Positions 29,244 to 37,978 of a DNA stretch of 64,000 nucleotides are shown one piece after another. This DNA is from Mycolicibacterium aichiense (GTDB lineage: Bacteria; Actinomycetota; Actinomycetes; Mycobacteriales; Mycobacteriaceae): positions 5,146,001 through 5,210,000 of the forward strand of contig NZ_AP022561.1 of NCBI RefSeq assembly GCF_010726245.1, read 5' to 3'. A program made the position numbers and the translations under genes. Below the pieces are notes generated by a model that made no database searches, was not told the origin of the DNA, and saw only the letters and a program-made list of their open reading frames with translations. Position 1 is the first letter of the stretch. Each line of letters begins with the position of its first letter.

Positions 29244-30332
29244 CTACGAAATCTCAACCGGGGCATTAAAGGCCGAGTGCGCGGCGAATCCGGGCTCGGC
29301 CTCGAGAAGCGCCTGGACAACCCTCGCGGGAGGCCGTCGATCATGCGCCATTGTGGCGAGACCGCGGTAACAAGCCATATGCAAAGCAATTCCCGTCGAC
29401 CAATCCCACCGGGAGAGGTCTGGCAGTCCCGCAGGTGGAGTCCGACTGAGTGCGTCCTTCAAATCTTGCGCGGTCAACGGGCCGTCGTACAGCATCACCC
29501 ATTCCTCGCCCACCTCGCGCGCAATGACCTCGTTGAAAGGACTGCGCCGGGCAAGAACCGGGCGCCCAATACTGAGCGCGTAGACCAGCGCTCCCGAGTT
29601 GTGCATATGCGTGTACGGAAGGCACACGATTCGGTGATTGAAAATCTCGGCGGTGAGTTCGTCATCTTCCAGGTGCCTGATGTCGAGCACCGCGGAAGGG
29701 ACGTCTGCCACGAGCGCGCGCAGCTCACGTTCGTAGGATTCGTCGATCGCCCGCCCGGCAATCGTCAGCGTTGCATCCGCATCGCGTGCCGCGGTGATGA
29801 GGGTTTCGATCCCTTTGTATCGCCGCAGCAATCCGAACAGGATGACGTCTCGGTGGGGCTCCCGTGGCGTCAGGTCGACACCTTGTTTTTGCAGCCAGCC
29901 ACGGTAGTCCCCGTGCAGAATGACCACCCCGCGCGCTGGGTCGTTGAGCTCCGACTCGTTGAGGTAGATACGGAGGGCGAACATTCGCTCCAGAGCGCGC
30001 GACAGCAACCGCTCGAAGCCTCGGTCTTGGTCGTGGGGCGCGAGGTCGTGCACGGTCAAAACGACAGGCACTCGGCGCGCACGCAACCGCAGAAGCAGTA
30101 TCGCCACCAAGACCCGCTTGACCATCGTCTTCGCTCGCCCGTTGGCGCGATACAGCTGCTCAGGCCAGTGCACATGGAAGACGTCAGGACGAAAGAAGAG
30201 GGCGGTGCGCCACGATAGTGGCTGCACGTCTACCTGATCACTCAGATCGGTGACCAGCTGCTGCAGGTATGGGTTGTCATGGTGCTTGAGCGGTCCCGTC
30301 GACATCAGGACCTTCAGTCGTGGTGCACTCAT
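29244..30332 (-). CDS. GT-B-fold glycosyltransferase (GT4-like)
   Basis: A 362-residue GT-B enzyme. The N-terminal domain has VFHVHWPEQLYR and VLTVHDLAPHD; the C-terminal domain has VILFGLLRRYKGIETLI, LTIAGRAID and HNSGALVYALSIGRPVLA, a typical donor-binding region of GT4-like transferases that act on lipid-linked sugars. ATG at 30332. It is followed by DUF6492 on the same strand, and divergent from the Wzy-like gene across 212 bp (30333-30544), where a CCATCGCGATGG palindrome at 30502-30513 is the only notable element. Sugar specificity unknown. Confidence 0.88.
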   Translation of the reverse strand: MSAPRLKVLMSTGPLKHHDNPYLQQLVTDLSDQVDVQPLSWRTALFFRPDVFHVHWPEQLYRANGRAKTMVKRVLVAILLLRLRARRVPVVLTVHDLAPHDQDRGFERLLSRALERMFALRIYLNESELNDPARGVVILHGDYRGWLQKQGVDLTPREPHRDVILFGLLRRYKGIETLITAARDADATLTIAGRAIDESYERELRALVADVPSAVLDIRHLEDDELTAEIFNHRIVCLPYTHMHNSGALVYALSIGRPVLARRSPFNEVIAREVGEEWVMLYDGPLTAQDLKDALSRTPPAGLPDLSRWDWSTGIALHMACYRGLATMAHDRRPPARVVQALLEAEPGFAAHSAFNAPVEIS

Positions 30333-30544
30333 CGGCTTCCCCTCTCGCGCTGCGCACTTCGGACAGCAACCACCAGAACGCCCGCCACGTGACGGTAGCT
30401 TGGAAGCGTCGCGGCGGCCAAGGAAAGCCCGGTGAAGCAGGGAGCGCGTTGCCGATAGTGATGCTCACCAGCCGGTAACATCCACACTTCCCGTGCGTGC
30501 ACCATCGCGATGGCACGGTCCGGGCAGTGCGAGCGGAGGGACCG

Positions 30545-31834
30545 ATGCACCGGAGAGGCCGGCTGTTCATCACGTGTGATGCAGCAGCGGTGTTGCTCAT
30601 CGTCATTCTGTGGGTCCGGGCAATCGGCTCGCTCATCGCCCTATCGATCACTGCAGAAAAGGTGTTCGTCCCGATCGGTGCAGATCCGATTTGGCCGCCC
30701 GCCGCCAACGCCGTCTCCAAACTGTTCTACCTGCTTGCGGTCCTTCTGTGCGTCGGCATCATCATCTTCCGCATCAACGACGTCACCCGGCCGGGCCTGT
30801 GGCGGCTCGCTGTCCTGCTGGCGCCCTGGCTGTACATCATCATTCGCAACCTGTATTCCGGCAGCTGGCCAACCCCCGAGGGTGTGCTCTACGTGGTGCT
30901 GATTTTGGCGCTGGCAGCGTTGCGCCCCCGCCCTCGTGTGCTCATCGCGCTGGGAGTGCTCGTGGTGCTGACGGCGGCCATCGCGATCGCGTTCGGTGTC
31001 TTGCTGCCGGATGCCGGCCGAGCGCATCTTGCGGAAGGGGTGTTGAGCGTCCGCCCCGACAAGGCGGTGTTCCCCTCCCTGGGATTGCTGCAGGGAATGT
31101 TCACCCAGGAGAACAGCCTGGGTGTGTATCTTTCCGTCGGGATCGCAGCGGTGGTCCTGCTGCCGCGTTGGTGGCTGCGGTTCCCGGGGTTGGCGATCGT
31201 GGCATTCGCCATCGCGTGGTCGTCGGCTCGTAATTCCATGTTCGCAGCGGCGGTTTCCCTGCTGTTGGGTGCCGTTATCTGGGTTATTGCCGAGTTCGGC
31301 TGGCGCCGTGTGGCGTCAACGGTGGCCCGTCTCGCAACCGGCGCGTTACTTGTGGTCATGTGCGTGGTGCCGTTGACGGGATGGCTGTCGTCCAGCGGAT
31401 GGGATCCCGATGCCTACACCGGCCGTGGAGTCATCTGGAACGGGTCGCTGACGCATTGGGTCGAGCGGGCGCTTCTGTTTGGTGGCGGCAGGGATTGGTA
31501 TTCGCGAATCACGAAGAGCGAAACAACCACTCTGATCTCGGGGGCCTACTCAGGCCACAATCAGTTCGTACAGTTCGTCGCCACCGGCGGGGCTGTGCTC
31601 GCCGTCCTCGCTCTCGGGTCGCTGCTCGTGCAGATGTATGTCATCACGGCGCCGAAAAGCCGCTACTTGGTAATCGGCGCAATGATTGTCGCCGCGATTG
31701 CCGTCAGTGGATGGCTGGAGGTGCCGCTGGGTTATGTCGATTGGTCGACGAACTGGACCGTCACAATCGTTCCACTTGCGATCTTGTTCTTGGCGCGACG
31801 TGAAGAAGTACACCAAGAAAGCCCTAGCCGGTGA
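30545..31834 (+). CDS. Wzy/O-antigen-ligase-like polymerase
   Basis: A 429-residue polytopic protein of the O-antigen polymerase/ligase (Wzy_C, WaaL) type with about ten to twelve membrane helices and a long periplasmic loop containing LSSSGWDPDAYTGRGVIWNGSL, YSRITKSE and SGHNQFVQF, where the family's Arg/His active residues occur. ATG at 30545 is preceded by a strong GGAGGG (30535-30540). It would join lipid-linked EPS units outside the membrane. Its stop overlaps the GH6 gene start (GTGA), so polymerase and glucanase are made together. Wzy sequences diverge greatly, so the call rests on topology and context. Confidence 0.8.
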   Translation: MHRRGRLFITCDAAAVLLIVILWVRAIGSLIALSITAEKVFVPIGADPIWPPAANAVSKLFYLLAVLLCVGIIIFRINDVTRPGLWRLAVLLAPWLYIIIRNLYSGSWPTPEGVLYVVLILALAALRPRPRVLIALGVLVVLTAAIAIAFGVLLPDAGRAHLAEGVLSVRPDKAVFPSLGLLQGMFTQENSLGVYLSVGIAAVVLLPRWWLRFPGLAIVAFAIAWSSARNSMFAAAVSLLLGAVIWVIAEFGWRRVASTVARLATGALLVVMCVVPLTGWLSSSGWDPDAYTGRGVIWNGSLTHWVERALLFGGGRDWYSRITKSETTTLISGAYSGHNQFVQFVATGGAVLAVLALGSLLVQMYVITAPKSRYLVIGAMIVAAIAVSGWLEVPLGYVDWSTNWTVTIVPLAILFLARREEVHQESPSR

Positions 31835-32997
31835 GCGATCGGCGAGCCGGTCCGATTTCGTCATGGTGGCGGCGCGTCAAGCGAGGAGAAAAGCGCACCG
31901 TTTTCGCTACGGGTGCGGCTTCAGTCTTCGTGATCCTGCTGGCTTTCGCTGCAGTCGCCTATTCGGGGCAACGGTCAGATGGCCCCGCTTCGGGAACGAT
32001 AGAGGGCAGTAAGCCGGTCAGCGCGACGTTGTATCGCGATCCACAACTGCAGGCGATCGCGGCGGCGCGGGAGGACTCCCGATTCAATCCGATCGCCGAA
32101 ACGCCGCAAGCCAAGTGGTTCTCCGATTGGTCCACGACTACGACTGTCCAGCATGACATTCGCGACTACCTCTGGGGCGCGACGTTGGCGAATGCAATCC
32201 CGACGATCGTGCTCTACCGGATCCCTCATCTCGATTGCGGCGGCCCCACGCCCGGTGATCAGGTCTACACCGGTGCACGCGATGAGCAGGAGTACCGGGA
32301 CTGGGTCGACGGCGCCGCCGCCGCGTTGATGGGTCATGTCAACGCGATCGTCATCCTCGAACCCGACGCACTTCCGCAGCTGGGACAGTGCGAGCAGGGC
32401 GATCGCCTGGGCACGCTGCGATATGCAGTCGACACGCTTTCGGCGACGGGGGCGCGGGTCTATATCGATGCAGGACATGAGAACTGGCTGAGCGCAGCCG
32501 AGGCCGCGGACCGATTGAAAAAGGTCGACGTCGACAAAGTTGCCGGCTTCAGCCTCAACGTGTCGAACTTCAACACGACAGAAGGCGAAGTCCGGTATGC
32601 CGAGAGCGTGCGTATCGAACTCAGCAAGCTCGGCATCGACGACGCGCACTACGTGATCGACATCAGCCGAAACGGCGCAGGCACCCAAGACACCACCTGC
32701 AACCCGCCGGGAGCGCGATTGGGACAGCCACCTCAGCTGTTCCACGGCGGCACACTCGATGGGCTGCTGTGGGTGAAGAATCCCGGAGAGACCGACGGAT
32801 CGGCCTGTCGGGGTGGCCCGGACGTTGGGTTCTGGCCAGCGGCCGCGCTGGGCCTACTCGGGCTGGATGGGGCGGCGGCACGCGATCGAGGTGCTCCGGG
32901 ATGGATCGGATACTCGGTCGCGGCCGTTGCCGCACTGGCGGTATTGGCGGCCTTGATCGGCTGGGTCGTCGTCAAGAGGCGCCGAACCGCTCGGTGA
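31831..32997 (+). CDS. Membrane-anchored GH6 glucanase
   Basis: A 388-residue glycoside hydrolase family 6 protein. Catalytic-region motifs are AKWFSDW, YRIPHLDCGG (Asp135), ILEPDALP (Asp179), VYIDAGHENW, GFSLNVSNF, VIDISRNGAG, and VKNPGETDGSACRGGPD (Asp322). GH6 enzymes cleave beta-1,4-glucan with inversion. The Arg of the usual RDC motif is Leu here, so altered specificity is possible. Helices at about 24-46 and 358-380 (followed by KRRR) anchor it at both ends, a layout not seen in secreted cellulases. It overlaps the Wzy-like gene. A glucanase in an EPS locus usually trims or releases polymer, as the GH8 BcsZ does in cellulose operons and GH6 CslZ in Streptomyces csl loci. Confidence 0.9.
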   Translation: MSDRRAGPISSWWRRVKRGEKRTVFATGAASVFVILLAFAAVAYSGQRSDGPASGTIEGSKPVSATLYRDPQLQAIAAAREDSRFNPIAETPQAKWFSDWSTTTTVQHDIRDYLWGATLANAIPTIVLYRIPHLDCGGPTPGDQVYTGARDEQEYRDWVDGAAAALMGHVNAIVILEPDALPQLGQCEQGDRLGTLRYAVDTLSATGARVYIDAGHENWLSAAEAADRLKKVDVDKVAGFSLNVSNFNTTEGEVRYAESVRIELSKLGIDDAHYVIDISRNGAGTQDTTCNPPGARLGQPPQLFHGGTLDGLLWVKNPGETDGSACRGGPDVGFWPAAALGLLGLDGAAARDRGAPGWIGYSVAAVAALAVLAALIGWVVVKRRRTAR

Positions 32998-33049
32998 GAC
33001 CGGAGACCACATGCCGATCTTTCCTTCTTCGCTCCGTGGAGATGACACC

Positions 33050-33100
33050 ATGACTCCTGTGCACCGCATCGGGCTCGGCCAGTCATGTTCGAAGGAATAA
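33050..33100 (+). CDS. Possible 16-residue leader peptide before wzx
   Basis: ATG at 33050 opens a 16-codon frame (MTPVHRIGLGQSCSKE), with GTGGAG about eight bases upstream. Its TAA at 33098-33100 falls just after GAAGGAA, which is the ribosome-binding site of the flippase gene starting with TTG at 33104. Translation through it could therefore help initiation at that weak start. Too short to judge by codon use; may be chance. Confidence 0.3.
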   Translation: MTPVHRIGLGQSCSKE

Positions 33101-33103
33101 AGG

Positions 33104-34645
33104 TTGGCGCCGCCGAATTTTGCCCGCAACACACTTCTCGGCGCCATCTCCGGTGCCGCCGTCACTCTCTCCGGCTTCGTCGGCAGCGCGATTGCCGCCC
33201 GACTGCTCGGGCCTGACGACCTTGGCGTCGTTGCCTACATCATCTGGTGCGTCACGCTCACCGTGGCGGTCGCGACCGTGGGCAGCGATGTCGTACAGCA
33301 GCGATTCATCCCCAGCCTCCGTGCCATGGGCAGAGACGATGAGGTAGCCGCCCTGGTCGGAGCGATCCTGCGGCTGTCCGTGGCTGTCGCGATCGTGGCT
33401 GCGGTGGTCTTGTTCTTCTACCTTAGCGGGCCAGGCAGAGGTGCACTCACCGGGCTTTCCGATACCTCCCAGATCGTCGTCATCGCAGTCGCTTTGACGT
33501 GGTTCATCTGCTGGAGACTGTCTGACCTGTATCTCTACAATCTCAGAGGCGAGCAGCAATTCGACAAGCTCGCTCGCATCTCCTCCGTCTCGGCTCTGCT
33601 GAGGGTGACAACAACGGTGCTCGGCGCCTGGCTGTTCGGGGTCCCAGGTGCTCTCGCCGGCAATATCGCCGCCACTATCCTCCCCGCCCGCCGGGCCTTG
33701 CCGCTGCTACGCAACAAGCCCCGCGTCCGTCCGGACCTCAGACAAGAAGTCTTCAGGTTCACGCTGGTGAGCTGGATGATCGCGCTGACCGGCCAGCTGT
33801 TGTTCGGCCGAACGCAGATCGTCTTCCTCGAGCACTACGCCACGCTCGCCGCCGTTGGCCTGTTCGCGGCCGCACTGACTGTGGCCGAGATGGCGTCGCA
33901 ACTGCCGCAGCTCTTCCTGTCGGCCCTGCTCCCACGTTTCAGCGAGCAGAGCGGTCAAGGCGCCCACGACCACATGATGCGCCTGTACCGGACGATGACC
34001 GCGCTGATGGCGTTGGTGATGTTTCCGCTCTGCCTCGGCCTTGCGGCGATCACGCCGGTATTGGTCCCGCTGATCTTCGGTGATGAATTCGCCGAAGCCG
34101 CCTCGGTTGCATCGATACTGCTGATCGTCGTTGGGATCTGCAGTGTCGGCGGTACCAACAACAACCTCATGCTGAGCCTGAGTAAGACCAAGATTCTCGT
34201 GGTGTCCAACGCCGTTGGCCTGGTCGCTCTGATCCTGCTGAGCTTCCTGGTGATACCCCGATACGGGTTGATGGGAGCAGCCTGGTCACGAGGGATCGTC
34301 CAAGTACTGGTCATTGCCATCGAAATCATTTGCACGGCAATACAAACCGGATTCCACCCACCGTATCGCGCGCTGGGAGCGATAACACTTGCCGCGGTGG
34401 CACAGGGCGCGGTGGCGTATGTGGTGGTCTTAAACATAGGCGGCGCATGGTCGTTGGTGGTCGCCTTACCCGCCGCGGTCATCACCTACCTCATCGGTCT
34501 TCGAGTATTTGCGATACTGCCGATGGTCGACCCCACGCTGCCGAGTCGACTCATGTCGCATACCCCTGCGCGGCTCGAACCGCTGATTTCCCGGGTCCTG
34601 CGGCTGCTGGTGCCGCCTACCGCGGGGCGCGCAGAACAGGATTAG
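33104..34645 (+). CDS. Wzx-type polysaccharide flippase
   Basis: A 513-residue oligosaccharide flippase of the MATE/MOP superfamily with about fourteen membrane helices. The start is NFARNTLLGAISGAAVTLSG (a common Wzx N-terminus), followed by AARLLGPDDLGVVAY and, in the middle, LFGRTQIVFLEHYATLAAVGLFA. It moves lipid-linked repeat units across the membrane for Wzy. No ATG is available: TTG at 33104 follows GAAGGAA (33091-33097) at proper spacing. It lies 106 bp after the GH6 gene, in the same direction as Wzy-like and the two sugar enzymes downstream. Confidence 0.93.
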   Translation: MAPPNFARNTLLGAISGAAVTLSGFVGSAIAARLLGPDDLGVVAYIIWCVTLTVAVATVGSDVVQQRFIPSLRAMGRDDEVAALVGAILRLSVAVAIVAAVVLFFYLSGPGRGALTGLSDTSQIVVIAVALTWFICWRLSDLYLYNLRGEQQFDKLARISSVSALLRVTTTVLGAWLFGVPGALAGNIAATILPARRALPLLRNKPRVRPDLRQEVFRFTLVSWMIALTGQLLFGRTQIVFLEHYATLAAVGLFAAALTVAEMASQLPQLFLSALLPRFSEQSGQGAHDHMMRLYRTMTALMALVMFPLCLGLAAITPVLVPLIFGDEFAEAASVASILLIVVGICSVGGTNNNLMLSLSKTKILVVSNAVGLVALILLSFLVIPRYGLMGAAWSRGIVQVLVIAIEIICTAIQTGFHPPYRALGAITLAAVAQGAVAYVVVLNIGGAWSLVVALPAAVITYLIGLRVFAILPMVDPTLPSRLMSHTPARLEPLISRVLRLLVPPTAGRAEQD

Positions 34646-34727
34646 ACCTATCTGCCCGTCCCCGGGGTACTAGGCTTGGCTCGAGAATGAACCGGTAGGG
34701 GCGGGGCTCCGCGCAGAGAGGCTGTCG

Positions 34728-35816
34728 ATGATCCGTATCCTCCTGATCGGTGCAGGAGCCGTGGTTGAGGAGCTCTACCAATTCCCTTTGCAGCGACTGG
34801 AAAAGGCGAAGGCCGTCGAGGTCTTGGGCGTCGTCGACCCCAACGAATCACGAGGGCGCCAGATCGCGTCTAAGTTCAAGCGGGCGCGCGCGTACCCTGA
34901 CTGCGCGGCGGCGTTTCGGGACGGCTCATACGATCTCGCCATCATCGCCTCACCGCCGGCTCTGCATGCCGAGCATGCGTGTGCGGCATTCGAACACGGT
35001 TGCCATGTGCTGTGCGAGAAGCCCATGACGACAACGGTGGCCGATGCGGATCGCATGAACGCGGCAGCAGCGAAAGCCAACAGGACGCTGGGGGTGGCGT
35101 ATCCCCGGCGGTTCTACTCGAATTTCGCCGACGTCGCACGACTCGTCGCGAACGGCGACCTCGGGGAGGACCTCGAGTTCACCTACCGCGAGGGGGGCAC
35201 CTATGGCTGGAAGGCGGCCACCGACGCCGCATTCCGACGCGAACGTTCGGGCGGCGGCGTGCTGCTGGACATCGGCGTGCACATGCTGGATCAGTTGGCC
35301 TGGATTTTCGGCGATCCGGTGGTAACTCGCTCTTTCGACGACAGTTTCGAAGGTGGAGTCGAGACTAATTCGCTTCTGTCGCTGGTGTTTCCGCGAGGCC
35401 GCGGCGTCATGCAGGTCAGCTGGGAGTACCCGCTGAATAATGGTCTGCGGATCCGGGGTTCCTCAGGTGAGGTGATTCTGGACAATGCCGACATTCGCAC
35501 CTATCGCCGCAAGACCCCTCAGGGATGGTCGCTGGTACCGGCCGAGACATCGTGGCCCGTGGACCTTGCGCCAACGGGCGGCAAGCGGACCCGGCCCGCC
35601 GGTTACGGCCCGTGCTTCGAGGCCGAGTTGATCGCCATGCTCAGATGCATTCGCTACGGCGAAGCATTTCCCGTGACCGGCCTCCAGGCCGCGAGTGTGC
35701 AAGCCGCCATTGACCAGGCCTACGAGCGAGCCGAGCCGCTGGAGTGTCCCTGGCTGCCGGAAGACGAACAGGTGGCCGCGCGGGCCAAGCACTGGAAGGC
35801 CGGTCAGCCGCAATGA
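34728..35816 (+). CDS. Gfo/Idh/MocA-family sugar dehydrogenase
   Basis: A 362-residue NAD(P)-dependent oxidoreductase. The Rossmann motif is LIGAGAVVEELY near the N-terminus, followed by the family signature CEKPMTTTVADADRM and the catalytic-region GGVLLDIGVHMLDQLAWIFG with its conserved histidine. It is expected to oxidise or reduce a sugar or NDP-sugar hydroxyl for the EPS. ATG at 34728 has GAGAGG upstream. Its last base overlaps the next gene (ATGA), so the two sugar enzymes are co-translated and may catalyse successive steps. Between the flippase and this gene (34646-34727) nothing else was seen. Confidence 0.9.
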   Translation: MIRILLIGAGAVVEELYQFPLQRLEKAKAVEVLGVVDPNESRGRQIASKFKRARAYPDCAAAFRDGSYDLAIIASPPALHAEHACAAFEHGCHVLCEKPMTTTVADADRMNAAAAKANRTLGVAYPRRFYSNFADVARLVANGDLGEDLEFTYREGGTYGWKAATDAAFRRERSGGGVLLDIGVHMLDQLAWIFGDPVVTRSFDDSFEGGVETNSLLSLVFPRGRGVMQVSWEYPLNNGLRIRGSSGEVILDNADIRTYRRKTPQGWSLVPAETSWPVDLAPTGGKRTRPAGYGPCFEAELIAMLRCIRYGEAFPVTGLQAASVQAAIDQAYERAEPLECPWLPEDEQVAARAKHWKAGQPQ

Positions 35817-36898
35817 AACCCATCGCCATCATCGGGGCCGGGGGCTTCGTCGGCGCCCGTCTCATAGAACGTGCCGAACTTCGCGGCGACATACCCCTCG
35901 TGCCCATCGTCCGATCCCCGCGCAGTCAGGGTCGGTTGGCGCGGTTCGGCATTCGCACCGTGCATGGTGATGCTTCCGATCCGGCATCTCTGGTTCCGCT
36001 ACTGAAGGGGTGCGGAACGGTGGTGAACCTGACCATGGGAGACGACAAGCGCACGGTCGGCGACGCTCAGTCCATTCACGCCGCATGCCAGAAGGCGGAC
36101 GTTCCCCTGTTCGTGCACATGAGTTCCGCTGAGGTATTCGGCCGGGCAGAGACTCACGGTCTGAACGACGATTCGGTACCAGATGGAAAGCACTGGATGG
36201 AGTACGCCCAGGCGAAATCCGCTGCCGAAGCGTGGTTGCGCTCCCAGTCCGCCGGGCCGGTGCAGACAGTCATCCTGCGACCGGGACTGATCTGGGGCCC
36301 AGGGTCGGGATGGCTCGTGGAGCCGGCCAAGGCGTTGATTGACGGCACCGCGTACCTGCTGAACGGCGGGCGCGGGATCTGCAATCTGATCCACGTGGAC
36401 AACCTCATCGAGCACCTGGTTCAACTGGCGAAGTCCGCTGCGCCCCGCTCCGATGTCTTCAACATCGCCGACAACGAGACGCTCACCTGGGCCGATTACT
36501 ATCGCGCCATTGCACACGAAGTGGGCGTTGATCCATCGACGATACGTCTGCTTGGCGATGCAAAGTACGACGAGAGCAACTTCCAGAAAATCCAGCAGAT
36601 CCTCAACATTGCGCCGGCCCGCGCCATCAAACGTCGACTCAGCGCCGGCACCAAAGGCCGGCTGAAGCAGCAGTTGCAGGATCGCATCTCGCCACCGATT
36701 ACCGAACCTCAGCCCATCGAGCCCGAACCTACTGTCACCAAACAGCTTTGGTGGCTTCAAGGCACCGCAAGGAAACTACCGTCGACGAAGTTCGCCGAGC
36801 AGTATCCCGAGCTGCAGCTCAAGCCGTTTGATGAACTGATGACGGCAGCCGGAAAGTGGCTGCGCTTCGCCGGTTTCGAGAATTCGGACCGCACTTAG
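35813..36898 (+). CDS. NAD-dependent epimerase/dehydratase
   Basis: A 361-residue extended SDR with [12 protein letters not shown] (NAD binding), HMSSAEVFG and YAQAKSAAE (YxxxK), and [14 protein letters not shown]. The C-terminal part is longer than in most family members and ends with a low-similarity tail ([15 protein letters not shown]...), which may be a membrane- or partner-contacting extension. ATG at 35813 overlaps the dehydrogenase gene by four bases. It is the last EPS gene: its stop shares four bases with the stop of fgd on the other strand, which marks the right edge of the locus. Confidence 0.88.
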   Translation: MKPIAIIGAGGFVGARLIERAELRGDIPLVPIVRSPRSQGRLARFGIRTVHGDASDPASLVPLLKGCGTVVNLTMGDDKRTVGDAQSIHAACQKADVPLFVHMSSAEVFGRAETHGLNDDSVPDGKHWMEYAQAKSAAEAWLRSQSAGPVQTVILRPGLIWGPGSGWLVEPAKALIDGTAYLLNGGRGICNLIHVDNLIEHLVQLAKSAAPRSDVFNIADNETLTWADYYRAIAHEVGVDPSTIRLLGDAKYDESNFQKIQQILNIAPARAIKRRLSAGTKGRLKQQLQDRISPPITEPQPIEPEPTVTKQLWWLQGTARKLPSTKFAEQYPELQLKPFDELMTAAGKWLRFAGFENSDRT

Positions 36899-37905
36899 CC
36901 CAACTTGCGCAACCGCGGCTCCAGATCCCGCTGGAACAAGTCGAGGAATCGGCGCTGATCGTGGCCCGGCGCATGGAACACCAAGTGGTTGAGACCGTAT
37001 TTCACGTAGTCGCCGACCTTCTCGACAGCTTCGTCAGGGTCGGAGGCCACGATCCACCGCTTGGCGACCTGCTCGATGGGCAGCTCGTCGGCGGCCTTCT
37101 CCATCTCGAGTGGATCGTGGATGTTGGTCTTCTGCTCGGCGGTCAGCGACAGCGGCGCCCAGAACCGGGTATTCTCCAGCGCCAGTTCGGGATCGGTGTC
37201 ATAGGAGATCTTGATCTCGATCATCCGGTCGATGTCGTCGGGGTTCTTGCCCGCCGCCTCGGCACCCTCTTTCATCGCCGGGATCAGCTTGTCCTTGTAG
37301 AGCTCCTCGCCCTTGCCGGAGGTGCAGATGAACCCGTCACCCGCACGGCCTGCGTACTTGGCCACCTGCGGACCACCCGCGGCGATGTAGATCGGGATGC
37401 CACCTTCGGGCACGTCGTAGATCGAAGCACCCTTGGTCTTGTAGTACTCACCCTCGAAATCGACCCGGTCGCCCAGCCACAGCTCCCGCATCAGCCGCAC
37501 CGACTCGCGCAGCCGCGCGTACCGCTCTTTGAACTCCGGCCACTCGCCCTCGTAGCCGGTGGCGATCTCGTTGAGCGACTCTCCGGTGCCGACCCCGAGG
37601 AAAATCCGATCCGGGTACAGACATCCCATTGTGGCGAACGCCTGTGCAATCACGGCGGGGTTGTATCGGAAGGTCGGGGTCAGCACCGACGTGCCGAGGA
37701 CCAGCCGCTTGGTGCGCTCCCCCACCGCCGTCATCCACGCCAGTGAGAACGGTGCATGCCCGCCCTCGTGACGCCACGGCTGGAAGTGGTCGCTGACCGT
37801 CGCGCTGTCCATCCCGTGCGCCTCGGCCAGCACCGCCAGCTCGACCAACTCACGCGGCGCGAACTGCTCCGCCGACGCCTTGTATCCCAGTTTCAGTTCA
37901 GCCAC
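36895..37905 (-). CDS. fgd: F420-dependent glucose-6-phosphate dehydrogenase
   Basis: 336 residues, the same length as M. tuberculosis Fgd1. It oxidises glucose-6-phosphate to 6-phosphogluconolactone and reduces cofactor F420 to F420H2. Landmarks are [22 protein letters not shown] (catalytic His40), [12 protein letters not shown] with the catalytic Glu, and [16 protein letters not shown] at the phosphate site. A luciferase-like monooxygenase fold protein, typical only of F420-using organisms, which supports a mycobacterial assignment. In M. tuberculosis the next gene downstream is pta; here the EPS locus separates them. Confidence 0.97.
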   Translation of the reverse strand: MAELKLGYKASAEQFAPRELVELAVLAEAHGMDSATVSDHFQPWRHEGGHAPFSLAWMTAVGERTKRLVLGTSVLTPTFRYNPAVIAQAFATMGCLYPDRIFLGVGTGESLNEIATGYEGEWPEFKERYARLRESVRLMRELWLGDRVDFEGEYYKTKGASIYDVPEGGIPIYIAAGGPQVAKYAGRAGDGFICTSGKGEELYKDKLIPAMKEGAEAAGKNPDDIDRMIEIKISYDTDPELALENTRFWAPLSLTAEQKTNIHDPLEMEKAADELPIEQVAKRWIVASDPDEAVEKVGDYVKYGLNHLVFHAPGHDQRRFLDLFQRDLEPRLRKLG

Positions 37906-37978
37906 GCTCTCGTTTCTACTCCCCTTTGGTGCACAGCGAGTGGCCGAGTCCTAGTCGAGCGCGGCCTACACTCGCGGC

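Noticed and set aside
30502..30513. CCATCGCGATGG palindrome before the Wzy-like gene
   Set aside because: A perfect 12-bp palindrome is expected about sixteen times in 64 kb by chance; there is no second copy or other support.
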